The position numbers and the translations under genes were made by a program. The notes under the pieces are model-generated. The model did no database searches and was not told the DNA's origin. It worked only from the letters and a program-made list of their open reading frames with translations. A stretch of 51,347 nt of DNA, taken from the IMG/VR virus record IMGVR_UViG_3300027805_000021, positions 1 through 51,347 of that record; one strand, given 5' to 3'. Positions 15,197 through 23,894 of this stretch are shown here, piece by piece (position 1 is the first letter of the stretch; each line of letters starts with the position of its first letter). Source of the DNA: a virus.

Positions 15197-15664
15197 TTAT
15201 AATTTTCTTAATGTATAACCACCATGGTCATCATTAAACCAAACACGTGGATAGAAACTTTCTTGATCCATACGTTTTCTCAAAAAATTTTCGGCATCTT
15301 CTTCATCACCGAATGTTGCTAAATGTTTACCGCCATAAATTGAGACATCTGTTCTGCCTCCCAATGTTCCGGAACTACTAATAATATAATCCTCTTCTTC
15401 TGGTTGTTCTTCTGACAGATTTGGAATCCTATCTTGAGTATCTTCAGGTTCTGAGAAATCACCGAAATCATTGTCATCTAAATTTTCTTTAACGACCTTT
15501 TTCTTTTTCTTTTTGCCACATTCTTCGCAACATGCTTTGTGCATTTTTTTAACCTTTTCTTTTAACTTTTTTTCAATTAAAGTTTCAAGTGTTGAATTTG
15601 CCGAAGAATAATTTTTTTCGCAAATTTGTGTTATAAACTTAGAGATGTCTTTTCGCAATTCCAT
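15197..15664 (-). CDS. Candidate prohead core protein (gp67/gp68 position)
   Basis: This 155-residue protein is encoded between the protease and the scaffold. The N-terminal half is a lysine-rich helix (ISKFITQICEKNYSSANSTL, ETLIEKKLKEKVKK) with a Cys pair CCEECGKKKKKK, resembling small T4 prohead core proteins in composition. An acidic linker follows. The last 50 residues form a compact domain (VSIYGGKHLATFGDEEDAEN, then YPRVWFNDDHGGYTL) of unknown role. GATAAATA at 15675-15682 (minus) ends 10 bases before its ATG. Function is inferred mainly from position. Confidence 0.55.
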   Translation of the reverse strand: MELRKDISKFITQICEKNYSSANSTLETLIEKKLKEKVKKMHKACCEECGKKKKKKVVKENLDDNDFGDFSEPEDTQDRIPNLSEEQPEEEDYIISSSGTLGGRTDVSIYGGKHLATFGDEEDAENFLRKRMDQESFYPRVWFNDDHGGYTLRKL

Positions 15665-15674
15665 AATGTATTAT

Positions 15675-15682
15675 TATTTATC
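15675..15682 (-). promoter_or_regulatory. Late-promoter-like element
   Basis: GATAAATA on the minus strand ends 10 bases before the ATG at 15664. The downstream AATAATA stretch matches that before gp22. Confidence 0.45.
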
Positions 15683-15697
15683 TTTTTTTATTCACAA

Positions 15698-16405
15698 TTA
15701 AAGTTTTTTTATTGCATTAATAAATGTAATAAATTGTTCTTTTAAATATGCATCTCTTTCTTTGTTTGGTAATTTAGAAATAGCCTTTTCAAATGTATCG
15801 TAAAAAGGTTCAAATTCACCACTCTCAGCAAGAACCCATTTTTTGGATTCCAAGATACCATTAACAAATGCAGTAGGAACGGATGGATCAGCAACAACAT
15901 CAATTGCAACCAATCTAAAGTCAGATACAACACCAACCCCTTGTTTGTTGTTATCAACTCTTCCCAATGCTCTGGATGATACACCTAATTTAACACCATC
16001 CATAATTAATGAACGAACGATTTGTCCCATTGGAGTAGAGAGAATTTTTGATTTACCTTCAAAGATGTCACCATTTTGTTTTAATTCTGTAACCATGTGA
16101 CAGGCTCTTTCCAAATTAACTTCAGGTGAGGTAGGATGATTTAATTCACCTGTAGATCTACTATTAACAATCATTTCGGAGGTATATCTATTGACCTCTT
16201 CTACCATTTGGTTTCTTGGATAAATTCTATTATTTCTATTTGGTCTATCTGCCATCAAAAACGGCCCTTGTATAAAAAGATTAGACGGAGAGTTTCTATT
16301 TTTTTCTTCCACCAAATATTTCAACTCATAATTTGGTGTTTCTACTAATAGATTATAGGCATTGCTCATATTTATATTATTATTACTTATACTACACTTG
16401 TTCAT
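15698..16405 (-). CDS. 21: Prohead protease gp21-like
   Basis: This is a 235-residue peptidase of the T4 gp21 family (T4: 212 aa). LADRPNRNNRIYPR-type residues near 50-64, the catalytic His in GELNHPTSPEVN (His90) and the catalytic Ser in GVSSRALG (Ser143/144) are all present, followed by FRLVAIDVVADPSVPTAFV. It would mature gp23, gp22 and other head proteins by cutting after (I/L)xE. The start at 16405 overlaps the gp4 stop as ATGA. An inner ATG at MSNAYNLL (residue 13) is also possible because the first 12 residues are Asn-rich. Confidence 0.93.
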   Translation of the reverse strand: MNKCSISNNNINMSNAYNLLVETPNYELKYLVEEKNRNSPSNLFIQGPFLMADRPNRNNRIYPRNQMVEEVNRYTSEMIVNSRSTGELNHPTSPEVNLERACHMVTELKQNGDIFEGKSKILSTPMGQIVRSLIMDGVKLGVSSRALGRVDNNKQGVGVVSDFRLVAIDVVADPSVPTAFVNGILESKKWVLAESGEFEPFYDTFEKAISKLPNKERDAYLKEQFITFINAIKKL

Positions 16406-16860
16406 TTTAAATGGTTTTCGTTAAAAATTAAAAATAAGTATCCTCTTTTTTCACACCATTCTCTTGCATATTTCCATTTTGCTAAATTTACTTCATAGTT
16501 ATACTTTTCATAAAGTATAGTTGATTGTTTTTTTCTACTGGTTATAGTTGGTGGTTTGGTTTGCTTTTCTGGTTTTACTTCAATTAAAACTTTTTTAATC
16601 GAATTATCTTTCATTTTTATTTCTGCTACCAAATCAACAAAATACCTGTGCATACGACCATCAGCAGGAGAAACATAAGGTATTACAACCGATTCTGATC
16701 CCCATGATATAACATTGATACTATTATCTAAAAATCTACAAGCGGATAGTTCCATTCGACTGCGATAAATAATCGGGTTAGTTCCTTTATATTTTTTAGG
16801 ATTTTTGCAATTATATATTCCTTGTACATAATTTCTATTCTTTTTTCCTAATGTTTTCAT
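16402..16860 (-). CDS. 4: Head completion protein gp4-like
   Basis: This 152-residue protein equals T4 gp4 in length (150). YRSRMELSACRFLDNS, WGSESVVIPYVSPADGR and HRYFVDLVAEIKMKD with KKVLIEVKPEKQTKPP form the nuclease-like fold of this family, with the acidic and lysine residues (E, D, E-x-K) of a TnsA/PD-D/ExK-type site. gp4 is needed to complete packaged heads before tail joining. It overlaps gp13 by one base (TAATG) and gp21 by three, so all three are translationally coupled. Confidence 0.85.
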   Translation of the reverse strand: MKTLGKKNRNYVQGIYNCKNPKKYKGTNPIIYRSRMELSACRFLDNSINVISWGSESVVIPYVSPADGRMHRYFVDLVAEIKMKDNSIKKVLIEVKPEKQTKPPTITSRKKQSTILYEKYNYEVNLAKWKYAREWCEKRGYLFLIFNENHLK

Positions 16861-17729
16861 TAACCAACAAAGAATCTTACAGGATCAGAATCAACATAGT
16901 TGGACATTAATTCTTTTTCTAATTCATCTTTTTCTTTTTCGCCTTGTCTCATTAAGTCTGTAGAATTTACAGTTTGGCCACCAAATAAATTAGTTCCGCT
17001 GTATTTTCCTCTGGTATGTGCAACTGCTATTTTCACCAAAGCTGTTGTATACCTAAAAACCCAAAGCTGAGATACCAAATCTTTAATTGGTTTTTGTACT
17101 TTGCAACCAAGTAAACCATAATAAATACTTGATGTACTTGGTTCCGGTATTAGTTTCATTATTTGGTTATCTGGATTAAAACGAACATATGGTTTTAATG
17201 CCAATAACTTTTCTCTTGTATCTAACCAATCTTTTAATACATGCCATGTTACCAAGTCATATCCAACATTACCTAATAGATGTCCGAAATATGCTTGTTG
17301 TGCAATAGTATGTTCAATAGTAAAAAGAGTATTAACCCCACTACTATTTCCCTGTTCTATTGAAAATATATCAACAACTTTTCTATAATCATCTAAATCA
17401 AAATCATAACCTTCAGAATTATCTGGTAATGTTGGGTCAGATGAATTGTTCATATCTGGAGTTATACTAAAAAGTTTATCGATTCGTAAACCAACCCCTC
17501 TTTCATATAAATCTGATCTAAAAATTAAATACTCTTCGGTTACACCAGCAAATTTAGTAAACCATTCGATAGCAATATCTATTAATTCATACATTTGTTC
17601 ACTACTAATTTCTATTTCAACTAATGGCTCACCTAATGTTCTTCTTACTCTTTGCGCCAAGTGATCATAACTTTTAATCTTGGAATTAAAGGTTGTGCTT
17701 CCGTGAAATGAATTAGGTAATACTGACAT
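16860..17729 (-). CDS. 13: Neck protein gp13-like
   Basis: This 289-residue protein (T4 gp13 is 309) has RRTLGEPLVEIEISSEQMYE followed by LIDIAIEWFTKFAGVTEEYL near residue 45, a pattern conserved in gp13-type neck proteins. VWFRYTTALVKIAVAHTRGK-like residues and the KEKDELEKELMSNYVDSDP tail complete it. The protein would form the ring below the portal that joins head and tail. It sits between portal and gp4 rather than beside gp14/gp15 as in T4. A perfect TATAAATA ends 6 bases before its ATG. Confidence 0.75.
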   Translation of the reverse strand: MSVLPNSFHGSTTFNSKIKSYDHLAQRVRRTLGEPLVEIEISSEQMYELIDIAIEWFTKFAGVTEEYLIFRSDLYERGVGLRIDKLFSITPDMNNSSDPTLPDNSEGYDFDLDDYRKVVDIFSIEQGNSSGVNTLFTIEHTIAQQAYFGHLLGNVGYDLVTWHVLKDWLDTREKLLALKPYVRFNPDNQIMKLIPEPSTSSIYYGLLGCKVQKPIKDLVSQLWVFRYTTALVKIAVAHTRGKYSGTNLFGGQTVNSTDLMRQGEKEKDELEKELMSNYVDSDPVRFFVG

Positions 17730-17735
17730 ATAATA

Positions 17736-17743
17736 TATTTATA
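17736..17743 (-). promoter_or_regulatory. Perfect T4-type late promoter element
   Basis: TATAAATA on the minus strand ends 6 bases before the gp13 ATG at 17729, inside the 17-base gap after the portal stop. With a T4-type start site the transcript would begin at or next to the ATG. Confidence 0.6.
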
Positions 17744-17746
17744 TTA

Positions 17747-19636
17747 TTATGCGGTAGGTTGCTCAGTTTCTTCTCCCTCTGCTTGACCTGCTGGCTGTGG
17801 TTCTAAACCTTGACCTTCTGGAATCTCTCCACCCGCCTCGGCTCCTGCTTCTGGTGTTCCTACTGCCCCGCCACCACCTCCACCAAATTCTGGAATAGCA
17901 GAGGAACCGCCGCCACCACCTCCACCACCGCCCATTCCTGCTTCTGCTCCACCTTGAGCAGCAACATTCTCGGCAGCTTCTAAGTGTTCTCTCCAATTTG
18001 GACCAGTGGAAGCAATTTGATCGAGTTCCCATTTCAATGCTGCATCTTTTCTCAACCATTCCATGTTTTCACTTATCTTGGAATCATTCAATCCTAAGTA
18101 ATGGCGCATGGCAAATGTTTTAGATATATTTTCTTGCTGTGCCATGCTTTCAAAATTTTTAATCTTTAATTCTAAATTTTGATTTTGTCTTAATGCAAAA
18201 TAACTACTAGGAGGACAAAATTCCAAATCAAAATAAGATTCGTGTAATTTATATTCATTCCACCATCCTCTTATTTTTAAATGAGTAATAAATGCATCTT
18301 TCAAACCTTTACAAAATTGAAATTGCATTCTTAAAATCATTTTTGCAAATCTTAATTCTTCTCTTAAAATTTCAGATCCATCTTTATAAGAATCTTCTGG
18401 ATTTAATCTGGTAGAAGGAACACCCAATGCATTATATAACTTTGTTACGAAATACATCAAGTCTTTCAATTCTCCAAGATTTTGACCACCTTGTAAAACC
18501 TGAACATCAGAACCGGATTCACCAGTTCTTTTTGCAAACCAATAAGAATCCAACATAGACTGTGGATCATATATATTACCTGCACTTCCACCATTTTGTG
18601 GATCATAGGATTTCTTAGACCAATAAGATTGCATCAATTGTTTTAAATATGCTTCGGCTTTTGCTGGAGGCATATTACCCACATCAATAACAAATTTAAG
18701 TCTTTCTGGTGCTCTTACTAAACGATAAATTACTATAGCATCTTCAATTAATGATAATTGTTTATATGCTCTTCTTCCTTTTTCTATATGAGGAATTCTT
18801 ATAGACATATCCTCGTTCCAAATACCGGAATTTATATAGGTTATTTGATTTCCTTCAAATGTTATTAGTTGATGTTGTAAAGAATTGGTAGGATTGGGAT
18901 TAGGCATCGGCAAGTTTGGTTGTCCTTGCTGATTATTTGTCATATTTATTGGTTTTTGAAATATGAAATTCTGAATTACATTGTTTTGAATGTTGTCATA
19001 GATGGGATTTATCAACTCACCGGGCACATTTAAGACACCAATAATTCCCAAGTCTTTATTTTTTTCGTGTACAATATTTTCAAAAAATATTTCTCCCTCG
19101 GTTAATAACTGTCTACAATAACCCCATCCTTTATTTTCTAATTCATAACTTTGAACAAATTTATGAAATTCTTTTTCTATTTCTAATTTTTCTTGACTAT
19201 CAATTTTATTGAAACCAGAAAATTTAATGTTTACTACTTTTCCGTTTTCATCTTTATTTATAAATTCATCACATATAGCATCCAAGCAATCAGCCACTTC
19301 AGAAAAAGATGCCATTCTTCTATATTCTGATAATCTTCTTATTTTATCTGTATCTATTTGAGCATAAATAAAGTTATGATACCCTTTATCAGTTGACATC
19401 AAATTCGGATTATAATAATCCGATTGATTTTGATTCATGAACGGTCCGGTAATAACGGACTGTTGCATTACTCTCAATTCACGCTTTTTAGATAACCTAT
19501 CAAATAGTTCGTATTTGGGATTTGTATCACCAACATCCAATGCCTGATCAACATATGGTAATTTTGACAACAAAGAAGCTATAAAACTTCTTCCGGAATC
19601 TGGTTGCCTATTTGGTTGTGGTAAAATATCTGCCAT
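17747..19636 (-). CDS. 20: Portal vertex protein gp20-like
   Basis: This 629-residue protein is about 100 longer than T4 gp20 (524). The family pattern is clear: FSEVADCLDAICDEFINKDE, RIPHIEKGRRAYKQLSLIED, AIVIYRLVRAPERLKFVIDV, GNMPPAKAEAYLKQLMQ, and GVPSTRLNPEDSYKDGSEI. It forms the 12-subunit packaging ring. The last 75 or so residues are an unusual Gly/Ala/Glu-rich tail with two poly-Gly runs, and its DNA is far more G+C rich than the rest of the gene. TATAAATA at 19650-19657 (minus) lies 13 bases upstream. Confidence 0.95.
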   Translation of the reverse strand: MADILPQPNRQPDSGRSFIASLLSKLPYVDQALDVGDTNPKYELFDRLSKKRELRVMQQSVITGPFMNQNQSDYYNPNLMSTDKGYHNFIYAQIDTDKIRRLSEYRRMASFSEVADCLDAICDEFINKDENGKVVNIKFSGFNKIDSQEKLEIEKEFHKFVQSYELENKGWGYCRQLLTEGEIFFENIVHEKNKDLGIIGVLNVPGELINPIYDNIQNNVIQNFIFQKPINMTNNQQGQPNLPMPNPNPTNSLQHQLITFEGNQITYINSGIWNEDMSIRIPHIEKGRRAYKQLSLIEDAIVIYRLVRAPERLKFVIDVGNMPPAKAEAYLKQLMQSYWSKKSYDPQNGGSAGNIYDPQSMLDSYWFAKRTGESGSDVQVLQGGQNLGELKDLMYFVTKLYNALGVPSTRLNPEDSYKDGSEILREELRFAKMILRMQFQFCKGLKDAFITHLKIRGWWNEYKLHESYFDLEFCPPSSYFALRQNQNLELKIKNFESMAQQENISKTFAMRHYLGLNDSKISENMEWLRKDAALKWELDQIASTGPNWREHLEAAENVAAQGGAEAGMGGGGGGGGGSSAIPEFGGGGGGAVGTPEAGAEAGGEIPEGQGLEPQPAGQAEGEETEQPTA

Positions 19637-19649
19637 AAGTATAATTAGC

Positions 19650-19657
19650 TATTTATA
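19650..19657 (-). promoter_or_regulatory. Perfect T4-type late promoter before the portal gene
   Basis: TATAAATA on the minus strand ends 13 bases before the portal ATG at 19636 and lies in the 42-base gap after gp15. It likely starts the main head transcript. Confidence 0.65.
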
Positions 19658-19678
19658 TAATAAATCAATGCATAATTG

Positions 19679-20851
19679 CTATATTATATTAACATTTAAC
19701 CCTTCCATTCCACAATCTTTACATTCCAATCCTAATGCTCCATCATATGCAAAAACTTTAGGAAGATGTTTATCTTTTGTTAAAATTCCATAACCCGCTT
19801 CATTTTCTACTATGACATCAATATAACCAGATTTTTTTGGTATTTGTGGTAAATCAAAACTTAAAAAGTTTTCATTAAACAAATTAAATTCTGGAACTGT
19901 TATACCTCTAAAAGCAGGATATTTGTTTTCCATGTTTGGGATAGATGAAAATGGATGAAATAAAGTAATTCCATCAAACATTGATTCGTCGGATGCACTC
20001 AAATACACATTTCTAACTTCAAAAAAAGATTTACCATATATTTCAATAGTTTTAAAATTATTGAACTGATTATATGCTACAATTTTACAAGGTTGTATGT
20101 CTTTAAGTTGTGGTCTAGCAGAAATGGAAAGATGATCTGTATAATGTTCATCCAGATCTATTAATAAATTTGAATCGCTATTTATTGCGGTGTAATCAGA
20201 ATTTATTACATATATTTTTTTTACTATTTCGTCTATTTTTTTAAATAACCAACCTTTTATAGTAAAACTTGTATCGGCGGTTATTCTAAATGCTTGATTC
20301 GGACCCGCATCATTTGGATATTGTAATGAAATATTACCATTCCATAAAACCTCGGTTCTTATTTCATATTGAGTTAAAGAACCATCTAAGTCTGGTGTTT
20401 TCCAAGAAATTACAATATATGGATCACAATATGGAGTAAAATTGGATATCAATTGCTCCATATCATTTTGATATTTTGTTATCAATGTCATATTGACACC
20501 AATATTAACCGGAATTGGTTGAGGTATATGTTTTACATAATCTACAGATTCATTAATTTTATTATAATTGACATTGAATCCATCATTTTTATTAAAAACT
20601 CTATTCTGATCTCTGGAAATAGATGCCATACTAACAGCAATAGCGGGAACCGTAATTCCACCCGGTGCGGGATTTTGCAAAGTATTAAAAACTCTTTGCT
20701 TTGGTCCATATACATAGTTTACTTTTATATCATTTGCAGGAGTTACTAAATTTTTGTCATTATCATATCTTTTAATAAAGACATCATTGAAAGCACCAAC
20801 GAACTGCTCTAAAATCGTTTGAATCTCCCAGTAGTATGTATATTTTTTCAC
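19679..20851 (-). CDS. 15: Tail sheath terminator gp15-like with extra C-terminal Ig-like domain
   Basis: This 390-residue protein has a GTG start (20849-20851). Residues 10-230 resemble T4 gp15 (272 aa): FVGAFNDVFIKRYDNDKNLV, then NMTLITKYQNDMEQLISNFT with PYCDPYIVISW, matching T4 FTRYEDDMFQIVEQILPYFQP, then FTIKGWLFKKIDEIVKK matching the T4 FEVNGWMYPPVDDA region. gp15 caps the sheath and tube and binds the neck. About 140 extra residues follow (CKIVAYNQFNNFKTIEIYGK to GYIDVIVENEAGYGILT), reminiscent of an IPT/TIG Ig-like domain. The element GTAAATATAAGTA directly precedes the start. Confidence 0.78.
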   Translation of the reverse strand: MKKYTYYWEIQTILEQFVGAFNDVFIKRYDNDKNLVTPANDIKVNYVYGPKQRVFNTLQNPAPGGITVPAIAVSMASISRDQNRVFNKNDGFNVNYNKINESVDYVKHIPQPIPVNIGVNMTLITKYQNDMEQLISNFTPYCDPYIVISWKTPDLDGSLTQYEIRTEVLWNGNISLQYPNDAGPNQAFRITADTSFTIKGWLFKKIDEIVKKIYVINSDYTAINSDSNLLIDLDEHYTDHLSISARPQLKDIQPCKIVAYNQFNNFKTIEIYGKSFFEVRNVYLSASDESMFDGITLFHPFSSIPNMENKYPAFRGITVPEFNLFNENFLSFDLPQIPKKSGYIDVIVENEAGYGILTKDKHLPKVFAYDGALGLECKDCGMEGLNVNII

Positions 20852-20868
20852 TACTTATATTTACATAA

Positions 20869-22530
20869 TCAAACTATTCTATCTAAAAAATGTTTTGGTA
20901 AATTTGACTTCTCGCGCATTATAGTATCTGCAATAATACCATCCAAGATATATGTCATGGAATAATCGTCCTTTGATCTTGTACACCTTCCACACATCTG
21001 TATCAACTTGTCTAGCATTTTCATTGTGTATTGTTTTGGGTTTTTATCAAACATCATCTTTATTCTTTTAGAACCTAATGGTAAAAATGGAGATTTTAAT
21101 ATGATTTGAAATCTACCTAAATCACCATCTAAACTAATACCAGTATCTAGTGATGGACTTACTAAAACTGTTGGTTCAGTAGTATTTTTATGATCATCTA
21201 GAAGTTTTTCATTGTTAGTAACCAAATCTTTAAATAAAAATCGTTTATGTTCTTTAATTTTAATTTTTAATTTATCGGCTATTTGATTAGTATGTGTATG
21301 GACCAATCCCTTATCATTCTTATGCTTGTCACATATTGCTACAGCAGCATCTAAAACATGGGGTAAATTCTCTTCCATGTTTTTATAGGACAATCTATAT
21401 TTTCTACTACATAAAATAGGAGATTTTTTAGGATCAAAAGAGGATTCCATTTCAAAATACTCATAATCATTTATACCCAAACTTTTAGCATATTCTTTAT
21501 GATTACTGATTGTAGCAGACATCATAAGAATTTTATCTGCACCATCAAACATTTCTTTTGCAATAGGTTTTACATCATATGGACAGAATATAACACCTTC
21601 CGAATCTCGTTTTTCTGTCAAGAATGAACACTTTTCCCAATTGTCGATTGTTTCCTTCAATGAATTGAAAAGCCTGTTTAATTTAGACATTCTTTGCATT
21701 GATTTAAAATAAAGTTTATCCGTTGATCCGTTCGGCATATTGGATAATTGATCTTTTACCGCATCTAGTTCTTTTTCGATTTGTAGATATATATCTTGCA
21801 ACCAAAATAAAGATGTTTTTTGATCATCGGTCAAAAGTTTTTTGAACTTTATATTTTCTGAATATAAAGAGATATATTGTAAATTTAAACTACACTTTGA
21901 AACAAGTTCATCCTCTAAACCATTTGCTTCATCACAAATATAAATTTCCCTTTTCTTTAAAAAAGTTGGTAAATTAAAAAATACTCTATAATTTAAAATA
22001 GGACAATGTGAAGATAAAGATTCATTCCTTGCTCTGTAATAAGGACATCTATCGTTATCAAAACATTCTTGTTTTAATTTAGGAGAAAATAAACACGGTG
22101 CGTTTTCTGTACTAAAATTACAATCTACTTCACATTGGTAATTATTTTTTCCTTTGATTGTTGGTATATATGGAAAAAGACCTTTATATTGATCTTGTAA
22201 AGATTTTGTAATTGTTAAAATAAAAGATCCAGATGATGCAGCATTTAAAAAATTTGATTCATATAAATACTCATTGTTTTTATTCTTTTTATAAATCGCA
22301 TATGAATTTATTAGTCCCTTTAGACTATCATCCATATAAGAAGCGGAATTGCCTACCGTGAGGCCAATATGACTCTTTCCAGAGCCTGTAGGTAAACATC
22401 CAATTACTATTTTTTTACCAGTACTAAAGCATTTATCTATTTTTGACAATGCTTCAACTTGTTGCTTTCTAGGTTTAGAATTTTCTGGAAAAAAATCTAC
22501 TAATTTGTTTTTATGTTCTAAAGTTTTCAA
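20869..22530 (-). CDS. DinG/XPD-like iron-sulphur DNA helicase
   Basis: This is a 553-residue superfamily 2 helicase. Walker A PTGSGKS lies at residues 47-53. A cysteine cluster follows (YQCEVDCNF, APCLF, QECFDNDRCPYYR), as in the Fe-S domain of the Rad3/XPD/DinG family. The DEAH-type box reads CDEANGLED. Motifs V and VI are VSPSLDTGISLDG and KLIQMCGRCTRSKDD. It would unwind DNA 5' to 3' and may clear R-loops or repair intermediates. It directly follows a run of small genes and overlaps the preceding Cys-rich gene by 20 bases. Confidence 0.85.
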   Translation of the reverse strand: MKTLEHKNKLVDFFPENSKPRKQQVEALSKIDKCFSTGKKIVIGCLPTGSGKSHIGLTVGNSASYMDDSLKGLINSYAIYKKNKNNEYLYESNFLNAASSGSFILTITKSLQDQYKGLFPYIPTIKGKNNYQCEVDCNFSTENAPCLFSPKLKQECFDNDRCPYYRARNESLSSHCPILNYRVFFNLPTFLKKREIYICDEANGLEDELVSKCSLNLQYISLYSENIKFKKLLTDDQKTSLFWLQDIYLQIEKELDAVKDQLSNMPNGSTDKLYFKSMQRMSKLNRLFNSLKETIDNWEKCSFLTEKRDSEGVIFCPYDVKPIAKEMFDGADKILMMSATISNHKEYAKSLGINDYEYFEMESSFDPKKSPILCSRKYRLSYKNMEENLPHVLDAAVAICDKHKNDKGLVHTHTNQIADKLKIKIKEHKRFLFKDLVTNNEKLLDDHKNTTEPTVLVSPSLDTGISLDGDLGRFQIILKSPFLPLGSKRIKMMFDKNPKQYTMKMLDKLIQMCGRCTRSKDDYSMTYILDGIIADTIMREKSNLPKHFLDRIV

Positions 22531-22768
22531 GACTTCTTACTATATCAACATTGACAACTTTACGCAAGCAAGAACATGGAGAAAAAGAATAATTTTGATG
22601 ATTCCTTCCTGTGTTATATCTACCATAACACTTTTTACAATTTCTAGGAGGATTTTTGATCAATGGTATTTGACCTACATCTAGAAGTTTAATATCACTT
22701 TCAAGAACATCATAAATTGTTCCAGAAAATACGCTATATACTGGTGTTGTTTTAATATTGGTTTCCAT
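22511..22768 (-). CDS. Small protein with CxxC/CxC cysteine motif
   Basis: This 85-residue protein has NCKKCYGRYNTGRNH followed by SPCSCLRKV, a likely four-cysteine zinc site in the second half. The first half (VYSVFSGTIYDVLESDIKLL) looks like a small beta domain. It overlaps both the helicase gene (20 bases) and the next small gene (17 bases), so it belongs to one leftward operon. The specific function is unknown. Confidence 0.6.
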   Translation of the reverse strand: METNIKTTPVYSVFSGTIYDVLESDIKLLDVGQIPLIKNPPRNCKKCYGRYNTGRNHQNYSFSPCSCLRKVVNVDIVRSLENFRT

Positions 22769-23111
22769 CTATTAATAATATTGTATCCCAAAATTTATTT
22801 CCTGCAATCTTTTTTGGATAAAGAGACAGATACATTTCTATATCCGGTGAATATTTTGCAAGAGTTTTTATTCTATAATCAAAAAATACTAAGTTGTCAT
22901 CTTCATGAATTTCCACATCATAAGGAATAGGTATTTCTATTTTTTCTTTATCTTTTTTTGATGTTTTCATAATGAAAACCAAAAAAAAGTTTTTTTGATA
23001 AAACAGTATAAGTTTACCTTTTTTAAAGGATTTTTTTCCTATATCCATTGTTATTTCTTTTTGTAAAAGAAGTTTACATGCATTTTCTAATTTTGAACCA
23101 TGTATTGTCAT
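22752..23111 (-). CDS. Hypothetical protein
   Basis: This is a 119-residue protein that I do not recognise. A basic first half (KKSFKKGKLILFYQKNFFLV) is followed by an acidic strand-rich region (PIPYDVEIHEDDNLVFFDYR). WDTILLIDGN is near the end. It starts 4 bases after the stop of the SH3-like gene, and overlap with the next gene implies coupled translation. Confidence 0.5.
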   Translation of the reverse strand: MTIHGSKLENACKLLLQKEITMDIGKKSFKKGKLILFYQKNFFLVFIMKTSKKDKEKIEIPIPYDVEIHEDDNLVFFDYRIKTLAKYSPDIEMYLSLYPKKIAGNKFWDTILLIDGNQY

Positions 23112-23115
23112 TTTT

Positions 23116-23505
23116 TTATTTGTCCATGAATGCTTTCTTTTGCATAGCAGTCATTTTACCTAAAACTAAATCGAAGTATCTCCAAAATTCGGTCTGTTCT
23201 TTGGTTGTACCCATTTTAAACATTTTTATTAATTCACAAGAATTTGCTGGTATTGCTCTCCAATCTTGCATAAAAATATCCCAAACTACAACAAGACCTT
23301 TAGATTCCGCATTATAAGAAGGACTTGATTTGGGTGGTTTAAAATTCAAAATTTGTTTTCCAAGTTCAGAGTTTAATACTTGAAAATTTAAAGTGCATAA
23401 CATTCTTCTGGTAGATGGTATACGAAGTTTGTTTCTTCTAACAAACTTTAATTCCAAAATACCAGTTTGGCACAATTTTTTTAAACCTACTACGCTAAGA
23501 GCCAT
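23116..23505 (-). CDS. SH3-like beta-barrel protein (DUF2693-like)
   Basis: This 129-residue protein has the pattern VRRNKLRIPSTRRMLCTLNF followed by ESKGLVVVWDIFMQDWRAIP. It resembles the small SH3-fold phage proteins usually annotated DUF2693, in which a basic strand region precedes a VVWD-x-W-R motif. The C-terminal helix (WRYFDLVLGKMTAMQKKAF) is extra. Its role in phage biology is not established. It lies 1 base after the co-chaperonin gene and in the same operon as gp62. Confidence 0.5.
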   Translation of the reverse strand: MALSVVGLKKLCQTGILELKFVRRNKLRIPSTRRMLCTLNFQVLNSELGKQILNFKPPKSSPSYNAESKGLVVVWDIFMQDWRAIPANSCELIKMFKMGTTKEQTEFWRYFDLVLGKMTAMQKKAFMDK

Positions 23506-23506
23506 A

Positions 23507-23890
23507 TCATTTAGCTATGGGAGAACACACACCAAATATTCTAGATTCATTTAAAAATACAATGTTCTTTAAACCATTTAAATTTGTTACTTGAATACCT
23601 TTATCATTAGGAAAAATGATATGATCGCCTTCTTTTACGGTTTGGCATTTAGGGCCAGCTAATAAAACCTTTGCAACTCTCCATGCAAAATGAACAGTAT
23701 TAATAGGAACCCAAATACTTCCTCGTTTAACCTCAGTACCATCTTCATTCACATCTACATATTGACACATCAAAATATCGTCTAATACTTTATCCAAATT
23801 CCAATCAATAAGTTCTAATGAACTTCCTTTGTATAAATCCAATTGTACTTTTCCACCAATTACGTCTTCTTGTTCGGGTCTTGTTATCAT
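23507..23890 (-). CDS. GroES-like co-chaperonin (gp31 functional analogue)
   Basis: The 127-residue protein has a GroES-type barrel: WRVAKVLLAGPKCQTVKEGD, HIIFPNDKGIQV, and FLNESRIFGVC at the end, matching the V-x-x-GP...GD-x-V-x-F...E-x-x-I order of co-chaperonins. A loop at residues 40-58 (QYVDVNEDGTEVKRGSIW) could be the mobile loop that binds GroEL. In T4, gp31 replaces GroES so that gp23 can fold, and the large capsid protein here would need the same service. Confidence 0.7.
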   Translation of the reverse strand: MITRPEQEDVIGGKVQLDLYKGSSLELIDWNLDKVLDDILMCQYVDVNEDGTEVKRGSIWVPINTVHFAWRVAKVLLAGPKCQTVKEGDHIIFPNDKGIQVTNLNGLKNIVFLNESRIFGVCSPIAK

Positions 23891-23894
23891 AAAA

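Noticed and set aside
17763-18059. Arg/Ser/Trp-rich minus-strand frame inside the portal 3' end
   Set aside because: It is a frame-shadow of the G+C-rich glycine/alanine codons of the portal tail and has no start context.
22541-22580. TTGACA as a promoter near 22550
   Set aside because: It lies inside coding sequence of the Cys-rich gene and no -10 box occurs at the right distance.
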